From the NCBI GenBank assembly GCA_019925795.1, contig CM034300.1:37469390-37533389 (forward strand): a stretch of DNA of 64,000 nt, given 5' to 3'. The notes beneath the pieces were generated by a model that had not been told where the DNA came from, searched no databases, and worked only from the letters and a program-made list of their open reading frames with translations. Below are positions 12,384-20,338 of this stretch, one piece after another. How positions within the stretch are numbered: position 1 is the first letter of the stretch; every line of letters begins with the position of its first letter. This stretch comes from Dendrobium chrysotoxum. Its lineage: Eukaryota; Streptophyta; Magnoliopsida; Asparagales; Orchidaceae. A program made the position numbers and the translations under genes.

Positions 12384-13035
12384 ATCGTCCTGGACGATAT
12401 CCACATCGTCCTGGACAATCCAGTTAAAACAGAAACCCTAATTAGGGCGACTAAGTTAAGAGGGTCTGATTGAGCAGATCATCCTGGACGATCTCCGGAT
12501 CGTACGGGACGATATGCCCAAATCAGAAATTCTCAGCCGCCAGATTAAGTTAGGCAAGTTTTATTTTAAGTATTTTGGTCTGATCGTCCCGGACGATTCA
12601 CTACAATCATGCCTAAATTAGTCTGGTAATTAAGGAAAGCAATTAATGTTTAATTGATACGATCACATCGTCCTGGACGATCGCAGGATCATCCCGGACG
12701 ATCGTGATCGTCTTGTGCATTTCAGCTGTACGTCCAGAACTATGTACAGGACGATTTGGGGCCTTTTTGAACTAATCGTACCGGACGATTACCCTATCGT
12801 CCGGGACGATCAAGTAATTTTTTGGTCATCCAGCACAGATTTCTCTGGACGACCCGAACTGTCTTCTGGACGATTTCCTTCAATTTGAACTAATCGTCCC
12901 GGACGATCGCAGGATCGTACGGGACGATATGAACAACTTTTTCTACTGATCGTCCAGAAGAGCCAGATCGTCCAGGCTGAAACAGCTGAATTTGAACTGA
13001 TCGTACAGGATGATATACCGATCGTCCTGGACGAT
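12384..13035 (+). promoter_or_regulatory. U3 array of 15-bp palindromes, copy A 5' LTR
   Basis: About a dozen sites of the form ATCGTCC-N-GGACGAT or close variants (ATCGTACGGGACGAT, ATCGTACCGGACGAT) in 650 bp, starting at 12384-12398 and ending at 13021-13035, which lies 44 bp before the TATA-like box. The same array is in the 3' LTR (20557-21208). The site is a perfect inverted repeat with one central base, the form expected for a dimeric DNA-binding protein. I do not recognise the binding factor. Confidence 0.75.
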
Positions 13036-13078
13036 CTTGGCCGACAAGTTGAGATTTAGGGCAAGTTTTAAGCCCTCC

Positions 13079-13086
13079 TTTAAAAG
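13079..13086 (+). promoter_or_regulatory. TATA-like box of the copy A LTR
   Basis: TTTAAAAG at the position where the B LTR has TATAAAAG (minus strand, 8226-8233 and 27953-27960) and D has TTTAAAAG. Conserved position between the palindrome array and the GA-rich leader supports it as the core promoter; the start site itself is not visible. Confidence 0.65.
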
Positions 13087-13304
13087 AACTTTTTCCTAGA
13101 TTTGGAAAAATCTTTTGCTGCCTTCCTTCCCTGAGAAATCCTAGAGAGAGAGAGAGTTGGGAGAGAGAGAAGAGATCTTGTGAGGGGGAGTTAGTGAGGG
13201 ATTCACTAAGGTTGCTCCAAGCACGGATCAGAGTCGTCTTCTCCGCTCGTCGTCTGTCGTCTAGTTGGTGTTCTTCGTGGGAGGATCGTTCGCAAGAAGA
13301 TCCG

Positions 13305-13445
13305 GGTTCTCTGCCCGCTTCAGGAGGAAGCGAAAGGCGTTCGTGGGTTCTCTGCCCGCTTCAGGTGGAAGCAAAAGGAGTTCGAAGGTTCTCTGCCTGC
13401 TTCAGGAGGAAGCGAAAGGAGGTCAGGTTCTCTGCCTCACCGTGT
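13305..13445 (+). repeat. 39-41 bp purine-rich tandem repeats in the LTR leader (copy A)
   Basis: Units begin with GGTTCTCTGCC at 13305, 13346, 13387 and 13426 (partial), each with CTTCAGGAGGAAGCGAAAGG. The same repeats occur in all SIRE LTRs here (D near 1788-1905 with exact 39-bp spacing; B on the minus strand near 7880-8015 and 27615-27740; C near 53260-53340 and 61440-61525). They lie downstream of the TATA box and so are part of the transcript. Confidence 0.85.
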
Positions 13446-13809
13446 GGTGAAAAGGAGGTGTTTTTTACAGGCTTCTCCGCCTTGCTGTGGGAGCAAAAGG
13501 AGAGTCACTTTCGTTTAGTGCAATACCCGGAGGGGAGGCTCCGGGGAGTGGACGTAGGTCAAGTTGACCGAACCACTATAAAATCTGGTTTGCTTTTCTG
13601 ATTCAGTTTTGCATTTTACTTTTCAATATAAACTGCTTGGGTGAATATCGTTGGTTAATCTTTTCGTTATTGTTTACTTGTTTCCGCTGCTAAGTATCGA
13701 AAAGATTTTCATAGTTATCGTGAAATTTTTAAATAACCAATTCACCCCCCCTCTTGGTTAGCCTTGGGACTAGTTCACTAGGGCTTAACATCCCTTTCGA
13801 ACTTTCAAG

Positions 13810-13821
13810 TGATATCAGAGC
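13810..13821 (+). promoter_or_regulatory. primer binding site of copy A (initiator-Met tRNA type)
   Basis: TGATATCAGAGC two bases after the LTR, one change from TGGTATCAGAGC, the complement of the 3' end of plant initiator-Met tRNA. It would prime minus-strand DNA synthesis. Confidence 0.85.
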
Positions 13822-13863
13822 GGGATTCAAAATTTCTGTTTAAAAACTTTTGAATTTGATCTA

Positions 13864-15675
13864 ATGGCTAACTGTAACAATCGTAATACTGCTGAAGGTT
13901 ATTCTATTACCAGACCACCGTTATTTGACAATATTCCTTTTGATTTTTGGAAAACACGCATGTCTACTTTTCTGCAATCTATTGATTATCGCATGTGGAT
14001 GTTAGTTAAGGACGGATACGAACCACCTTTTCGAATGATTAACAATGTGAAAACTGAATTGCCGTTTGCTGATTGGACATTTGATGATCGTGATTTAGCA
14101 CAGTTGAATGCAAAATGTTTGAACTGTTTCTTTTGTGCTTTGAAATCTGAAGACTATATGCGTGTTTCTACTTGTACAATGGGAAAGGAAATCTGGGATA
14201 GGTTATGTATAACATACGAAGGTACAACTGAAGTCAAACAATCTAGGTTAAACATCTTGTTACATGATTATGAACTTTTTTGCATGAAACCTAGTGAGAC
14301 TATTTCAGAAATGTACACAAGGTTCACTCAGATTGTTACCTCTTTGCATGCTTTAGGTAGAGAACTTACCAACTACGAAAGAGTGAACAAGATTCTTAGA
14401 TGTTTGCCTGCTTCTTATGATGCTAAGATTACTGCTATTACTGAATCCAAAGATTTAAATACTTACTCTATTGACAGCTTACTTGGATCACTCATTGCTT
14501 ACGAGCAAGGAGTGAACCAAAGGCAACTTGATGCAGGAGAACGCAAGAAAGAGAAGACCGTGGCACTAAAGGCCAAGGATTCAGATGCTAGCTCTTCCGG
14601 GTCTGATAGCGATGATGTTGCCTTAATCACAAGGCAATTTAAAAGCTTTCTAAGGAAGAAACATAAGAACTATCAGAAGTGGAACAAGGGTAAGTCCAAT
14701 AAAAACTTTAAGGGTTCATCTGAATCGATTTGTTTTGAATGCAGGAAGCCTGGATACATTAAGGCTGATTGTCCAACACTTAAAGCTCACCCAAGCAAGG
14801 AGAAGAGTGAGGAGAAACCAAAGTTCATGAAGGACAAGAAGCAGATTCAGAAGGCATTCTGGGCAGACTCTGCATCCGACTCTTCTGAGACTGAAGCTGA
14901 AGAGGAGGAAACAAACTTGTGTATGATGGCGGATGATCACCCTGGTCAGTCGGACCAGGAAGAGGTATGTGAGCTTACTTACGATCAGTTATTTGAAGTT
15001 TCTGAAAAGATTCATACATCGTATAGGAAGCTTAAGAAAACCCATGCTAGTTTGAAACTAGATTATCTGACTTTGCAAAAAGAGCATGAAGTGTTGATTA
15101 AGGATCATTCCACCATTGATAGCAATCACATGTCTTTACTAGATGAGTTTGATGAACTGAATAAAAAGCATTCTGATTTAATTGTTGAGCATAACTTGTT
15201 AAAAACATCGCATGATGAATTAGAACTTGATTTTAAGAAAGTGAATGATTTGGCATCTGAGTTAGAAAGTATTGAAAGTGCAAAAACGTTTGAAATTGGA
15301 AGTTTAAACAAACACATTGAGTTTTTGAAAGTGAAAATCAGTGCTTTTGAAAATAACAAAATACCGTCTACTTTTGAACAGTTTTATGCACCGCCACCTT
15401 TTAAAAATTCTGTTGCAAGTTCATCAAAGCATGTTTCACACACTACTAGGAAGAGGCACTATCACTCACGACGTTTAGTTAATCCTTTTCCTGGTGTTAG
15501 ATGTTTTTCATGTGGCATGTTAGGGCACATATCACACACTTGTACTGTTCACCGTAGTACACATTGGGTGTGGAGACCCAAACTGCCTGTTTCACAGCAC
15601 AGCACGCATGCATCGCATTCTTCTTTTCATAAGAAGGAACCCAAACCTGTTTGGGTTCCTAAGACTGACATTTGA
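13864..15675 (+). CDS. gag: SIRE-type Gag, complete (copy A)
   Basis: A 603-residue capsid/nucleocapsid protein that packages element RNA into cytoplasmic particles. It starts MANCNNRNTAEGYSITRPP, 42 bp after the primer site; the same start exists in B and C. Residues about 60-220 form the copia gag (UBN2-type) domain (CFFCALKSEDYMRVS, KQSRLNILLHDYELF, MYTRFTQIVTSLHALG). A first zinc knuckle at 290-303 has Tyr in place of His (C-x2-C-x4-Y-x4-C). An acidic stretch and a long coiled coil follow (about 376-499, heptads such as LLDEFDELNKKH). A second, complete knuckle (CFSCGMLGHISHTC) is at 547-560. It ends WVPKTDI and then two stops in a row (TGA TGA, 15673-15678). The tandem stop is kept in B and C. 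The reading frame is undamaged, unlike its relatives. Confidence 0.95.
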   Translation: MANCNNRNTAEGYSITRPPLFDNIPFDFWKTRMSTFLQSIDYRMWMLVKDGYEPPFRMINNVKTELPFADWTFDDRDLAQLNAKCLNCFFCALKSEDYMRVSTCTMGKEIWDRLCITYEGTTEVKQSRLNILLHDYELFCMKPSETISEMYTRFTQIVTSLHALGRELTNYERVNKILRCLPASYDAKITAITESKDLNTYSIDSLLGSLIAYEQGVNQRQLDAGERKKEKTVALKAKDSDASSSGSDSDDVALITRQFKSFLRKKHKNYQKWNKGKSNKNFKGSSESICFECRKPGYIKADCPTLKAHPSKEKSEEKPKFMKDKKQIQKAFWADSASDSSETEAEEEETNLCMMADDHPGQSDQEEVCELTYDQLFEVSEKIHTSYRKLKKTHASLKLDYLTLQKEHEVLIKDHSTIDSNHMSLLDEFDELNKKHSDLIVEHNLLKTSHDELELDFKKVNDLASELESIESAKTFEIGSLNKHIEFLKVKISAFENNKIPSTFEQFYAPPPFKNSVASSSKHVSHTTRKRHYHSRRLVNPFPGVRCFSCGMLGHISHTCTVHRSTHWVWRPKLPVSQHSTHASHSSFHKKEPKPVWVPKTDI

Positions 15676-15686
15676 TGATTTTGTAG

Positions 15687-18600
15687 GTGTGCTCTCACAC
15701 GAGACCTCGTGAGAGCATGTTGTACCTGGACAGCGGATGTTCTAGACATATGACTGGAGATGCAAATCAGTTCATTTCGCTGGAGGCCAGAGCTGGAGGC
15801 AAGGTTACACTTGGAGATAACACCACCAGGAAGGTGGTAGGCACAGGTATCATTGGTGATTCAAAGAACTTTATGATTGATAATGTTTTACTTGTAGATG
15901 GACTGAAACACAACCTGCTGAGCATCAGTCAACTCTGCGACAAGGGATACAGCATCAAATTCCTGCCCACTGGCTGCATTTTAAGCTTAAATGATGAAGT
16001 TGTTTTGCAGGGGCAAAGGATCAACAACGTCTACAAGCTGGATGTAAGTAGCATTAAATCTGATAATTCAATTTGCTTAAAAACTGCTGCTGATGAGTCT
16101 TGGTTATGGCATAGGAGATTGTGTCATGCCAGTATGAAAACCCTTAGGAGAGTCACCCAAAAGGACTTAGTTAGAGGTGTGCCCAAGCTTAAGTTCACTA
16201 AGGATCACCTGTGTGATGCCTGTCAGTTGGGGAAGCAAGTCCAGTCCTCTTTTCACTCTGTTAAGGACATTAGCACCTCTAGACCTTTAGAAGTTCTTCA
16301 CATGGACCTCTTTGGACCCATTAGCACTGCCAGCTTAGGGGGGAGAGTCTATGGTTTTGTGATTGTTGATGATTATTCAAGGTTCACTTGGGTTAAGTTT
16401 TTGTCACACAAATCTGAGTCATATGATGAGTTTAGATCTTTCTCTACTTGGATTCAGAAGAAGTTAGGATGTGAGATTATTACCATCCATAGTGATCACG
16501 GAGGGGAGTTTGAAAATGAAAGATTTGGAAGTTTTTGTGAGGATCATGGGATTAGTCACAATTTTTCAGCTCCTAGGACCCCTCAGCAGAACGGGGTAGC
16601 TGAAAGGAAGAACAGGACCTTAGTGGAAGCCGCTAGAGCCATGCTTGCCGAGTATTCACTTCCAAAATACTTTTGGGCTGAAGCGGTGAACACTTCCTGT
16701 TATGTGCTGAATAGGGTGAATGTGAGAGTCAAACTGAACAAGACACCTTATGAGATCATTAAGGGTAGAACACCAAATCTGTCCCACCTCCATGTTTTTG
16801 GCTGTAAGGTTTTCATTCTGAACAACAGGAAGTCACCCTTAGGAAAATTTGACCCCAAATCTGATGAAGGAGTGTTCTTAGGATATTCAAGTGTGGGGAA
16901 ATCCTTTAGGGTGTTCAATAGGAGGACTTTGGTGGTGGAAGAAACAACCCATGTAGTGTTTGATGAATCTGATCCTAAGGAGTCTAGATCTGAAGTAGAA
17001 GATGAAGAGATTGTTGAGGTTACCCAAGGAGTTGGAAATACAAATTTGGAGGAAAAGGTAGAACCTCAAACCCCACTGCCTAGAGATTGGAGATATTCTT
17101 CGAGTCATCCTAAAGAACTGATCTTAGGAGACCCTTCTGAAGGTGTTAGGACTAGGCATGGACTTAGGAAGGAAGTAAACCATTCTGCCTTTATCTCAAT
17201 GACTGAACCCACCAACATCAATCAAGCCCTGTCGGATGAATTTTGGATTTTAGCTATGCAGGAAGAATTGAATCAATTTATAAGGAATGATGTTTGGGAG
17301 TTAGTAGAAAGACCTAAAAATCAAAGTATTGTGGGAACCAAGTGGGTCTTTAAGAATAAGATGAATGATTCTGGTGTGGTGGTGAGAAATAAGGCAAGAT
17401 TGGTGGCTAAGGGGTATAATCAGATAGAAGGGATAGATTTTGAGGAAACTTTTGCCCCTGTAGCTAGATTGGAAGCCATTAGAGTGCTACTAGCCTTTGC
17501 CTGTTATAAGGGATTTAAGCTGTTTCAAATGGATGTCAAGAGTGCCTTTTTAAATGGGGTAATTAAAGAAGATGTTTTTGTAGAACAACCCCCAGGTTTT
17601 GAGAGTTCCCAATATCCAAGTCATGTCTATAAATTAAAAAAGGCCTTATATGGATTGAAACAGGCACCGAAAGCTTGGTATGAGAGGCTTAGCACATTCC
17701 TGTTAGAAAGAGAGTTTGTTAAGGGGAGCGTAGACACCACCCTTTTTCTGAGGAGATTAGGAGATGACTTACTCATTGTCCAGATCTATGTTGATGATAT
17801 AATTTTTGGATCTTCTGATAAATACTTATGTGAAGAGTTTTTTAAAACAATGAGTAAAGAGTTTTTGATGAGTATGATGGGAGAATTGTCCTACTTTTTG
17901 GGGTTTAGCATAAGGCAAACGGATGATGGAACCTTTCTCAATCAATCAAAATACACTAAGGACATTTTGAAGAAATATGAAATGGACAAAGCCAAGCCAA
18001 TCAATACTCCCATGCCCTCCTCAGTTCAGTTAGATAAGGATTCAAATGGAAAATCTGTTGATCAGAAGAAGTATAGAGGGATAATAGGGTCACTGCTTTA
18101 CCTGACTGCTAGCCGACCTGATATCATGTTTAGTGTCTGTCTTTGTGCTAGGTTTCAGGCTGATCCTAAAGAGTCCCACCTGACTGCTGTTAAGAGAATT
18201 CTTAGATATCTTTTAGGAACCCCAAACCTAGGAATTTGGTTCCCTAGGCACAACACCTCTTTTGAGATCATTGGATATTCTGATTCTGACTTTGCGGGGT
18301 GTAGGGTGGATAGGAAGAGTACTTCTGGGACTTGTCAATTTATAGGACAGTCGTTAGTCTCCTGGTCCAGTAGAAAATAGAACTCAGTTGCACTTTCCAC
18401 TGTTGAAGCTGAGTACATTGCCTTAGGGAGTTGTGTGGCCCAAGTTCTTTGGTTGAAGCAGCAAGTCTTGGATTTAGGAGTACCTGTTGGCACAATTTCT
18501 ATTCTGTGTGATAATACTAGTGCCATCTGTATCTCTAAGAATCCAATCCAACATTCTAGGACCAAACACATTGACATTAGGCATCACTTCATTAGGGACC

Positions 18601-18737
18601 ATGTTACAAAAGGGGACATGGAGCTACACCACGTAGCAACTAAAAATCAGCTGGCTGACATATTCACTAAACCACTGGCCTTTGACTCATTCAGCATTTT
18701 GAGAACCAGATTAGGAGTGATTGATATAAATGCTTGA
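15687..18737 (+). CDS. pol: copia Pol polyprotein with one in-frame TAG (copy A)
   Basis: Protease, integrase, RT and RNase H in copia order, in a frame -1 to gag. The frame opens after a TAG at 15684; the first ATG is 15717 (MLYLDSGCSRHMTG, protease Asp in DSG). The integrase has the H-H-C-C finger (WLWHRRLCH, HLCDACQLGK) and catalytic residues in HMDLFGPI, IHSDHGGEF and NGVAERKNRTLVE. The RT has QMDVKSAFLNG and YVDD at 17787-17798. RNase H has GYSDSDFAG, then after the stop EAEY, CDNTSA and NQLADIFTKPL. TAG at 18378-18380 falls within RNase H (SWSSRK, stop, NSVALST), where other copia elements usually have Gln. B has TAG and C has TAA at the same codon. Otherwise the frame is open to TGA at 18735. 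Expression must bypass the gag tandem stop; see the hairpin at 15691. Confidence 0.92.
15691..15716 (+). other. hairpin at the gag/pol junction (copy A)
   Basis: An 8-bp perfect stem (GCTCTCAC pairing with GTGAGAGC) with a 10-nt loop, starting 16 nt after the first gag stop and ending directly before the ATG at 15717. Copy C has the same structure at 55614-55639, with GCTCTCAT and ATGAGAGC, so the innermost pair has changed from C-G to T-A with pairing kept. Copy B lacks it. A role in reaching pol (reinitiation, frameshift or readthrough) is inference. Confidence 0.6.
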
Positions 18738-20291
18738 TTCTGATGACTGCTGATTTATGATTGTTATGATTGGTATTCTGATTTCTGTTAGTTAGTTTTT
18801 GTATTCTGTTTTTTGATTTCTGTTAGTTAGTTTTTGTGTTGTGATTTCTGATTTCTGTTAGTTAGTTTTGGTTTGATTATTTGCTTTCAATTGATTTTAT
18901 TTCTTCTGCTGATTTCTGTGTTACCCTTTTTGTTAGTTTGATTTGAGTATTTACTTTGCTATGATTTTCTACCTGTTTTTTATGCTTTTCAAGATCTGAT
19001 CACCGCTCACTACTTCTGGTGATCTGAATTTTTGACTGAGAGTTTTTACCTTGTTTTGTTTTGGAAGCTGATAAGCAGTGATTGACTTCGCTGAATCTGT
19101 TAAAGGGAAGAAATATTGATAATTGTTTCTCTTCCTCTAACTCCTTTACTGGTGTGTAGTTTCTTTTGAATAAAAATTCTTTTCAAAATTAAAATGTTAG
19201 TTTTTGAAATAGAGATTATTTTATCTTCCTACAGTAATCTGCCTCATGTCAATAGTATTTTTCAAAGTCTTGAGTCATTAGTTTGATTTTCTAAACCAAG
19301 TGATTGCATTTATCATATGTTGTATGGGTTTTGTTTTGTGAATCGTTCTTCCTTACTGCGGAGAGTCATCTCCTATGTTTGGAAGATAATCTCACAGCTG
19401 AGACTCTTTAATGATTATGAAAAGGAGAAAGCCTACAAAAGATGCGCAGTGCGCCAGATAAATTGAAAAAGAGGCATAAAATGAGCCCAAAATTGAAAAG
19501 ATGCGAAATTGCCAAATTGGATACACAAAGTGTATCAAAAATCAAAAGATGCGCAAAGCGCCAACCAATTTGAAAAAGAGGCACAAAATGAGCCCAACAC
19601 AAGCTTTCTTTCCTTTCAGATTATTAAATGTCTTAGAAAAATCTGTACGCCACTTAATATTTTCAAAAGCTTGAGTCTTGAAAATCCCGATTTCTGATTT
19701 TTTACTTTGTAACACTATTATATCAGATATTTTTCTGGAACGAGGCTTGAAAGGATTTCTTTTCAAATTTAATGTCTTTTATTCTGAATCGGATTTTTGT
19801 TTTGAAAGGGGTTTGCATCGATAAGGTGCCCGGGGTCGGCGCTACGAACGTTGATTATTTCCAACCTTTTCTGGATTTCAGCGCTGTCAATCGTCCTGTC
19901 ATTGGTTTTCAAATTTAAAGTCAAGGAAAAATTCTGATTTTCTAAGAGCAGTTTAATCAAAAATTTTAAATAAAAAAAAAATACTTCTATGTGTTTTTGA
20001 CGTAAGTTTTATTCGTCTTTTTGTTATTTTGATTTCATGGTTGTGTTGTTGATTCTGTGTATGTTTTATTTTACATTTTATTTTCGTATTTATGTTTTTC
20101 CCTCCTCCTTTTTGTGATGTCAAAAGGGGGAGTCAGTTGTAGTCGTGTCGTGTCTGTTTCTGTTTTTCTGTTTCATGTTTTCTGTATTGTTTGAGCTGTT
20201 AAATGAAAATTTAAAAAAAAAAATGTTTGTTTTGTTTGATCTGCTAATTTACCTTTGTTTTCAGACTAATTTACAAATGTTTGCCATCATC
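18738..20291 (+). other. non-coding 3' internal region of copy A
   Basis: About 1.55 kb without coding sequence between pol and the 3' LTR. It contains T/G-rich repeats of GATTTCTGTTAGTTAGTTTT type at 18778-18870, the stem-loop array at 19444-19561, an A-run at about 19970, and an extra purine run at 20122-20132. The same layout is present in B, C and D. No envelope-like ORF is found here. Confidence 0.8.
19444..19561 (+). other. array of small stem-loops in the 3' region (copy A)
   Basis: GCGCAGTGCGC (19444-19454), GATACACAAAGTGTATC (19520-19536) and GCGCAAAGCGC (19551-19561) each form a stem with a 3-nt loop, and each sits in a related AAAAGATGCG-type context. The array is kept in B and C; base changes there mostly turn C-G pairs into U-G pairs or leave pairing intact. 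Function unknown. Confidence 0.6.
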
Positions 20292-20338
20292 AAAAAGGGG
20301 GAGATTGTTGCAAATCTGGTTTTGATGATGACAAACAT
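20277..20338 (+). other. inverted repeat enclosing the polypurine tract and LTR start (copy A)
   Basis: The left arm 20277-20295 and right arm 20320-20338 are complementary at 18 of 19 positions (core TTTGCCATCATCAAAA against TTTTGATGATGACAAA). The 24-nt loop contains the G-run of the polypurine tract and the first LTR bases. The arrangement is present, with more mismatches, in B, C and D. Confidence 0.65.
20292..20304 (+). promoter_or_regulatory. polypurine tract of copy A
   Basis: AAAAAGGGGGAGA ends one base before the 3' LTR. A second purine run, AAAAGGGGGAG, lies at 20122-20132 in a conserved TGATGTC context; it is about 170 bp upstream of this tract in A and similarly placed in B, C and D. 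Confidence 0.9.

Larger units (their letters stand above)
12133..13807 (+). repeat. 5' LTR of copy A
   Basis: 1675 bp, TGTTGCAAATC to ACTTTCA. U3 begins with a CA run and CAGGGGGAGAG, then the palindrome array (12384-13035), then the TATA-like box TTTAAAAG at 13079-13086. Downstream are a GA microsatellite leader, three purine-rich repeats of 41, 41 and 39 bp at 13305-13425, and U5. A frame of 135 codons at 13194-13601 is open across the repeats but its phase is not kept in other copies, so I do not call it a gene. Confidence 0.96.

Noticed and set aside
12384..13035. Regularly recurring short palindromes that might suggest a CRISPR array
   Set aside because: Spacing is irregular, units vary, there are no unique equal-length spacers, and the setting is a plant LTR.
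13194..13601. A 135-codon open frame in the LTR of copy A (and a similar one at 21367-21735)
   Set aside because: It lies in the LTR leader repeats; its phase and end change between the LTR copies and no protein family is recognised.
18738..20291. Envelope-like ORF behind pol in copy A
   Set aside because: No frame of useful length with signal or membrane segments; this region is non-coding in A and C.
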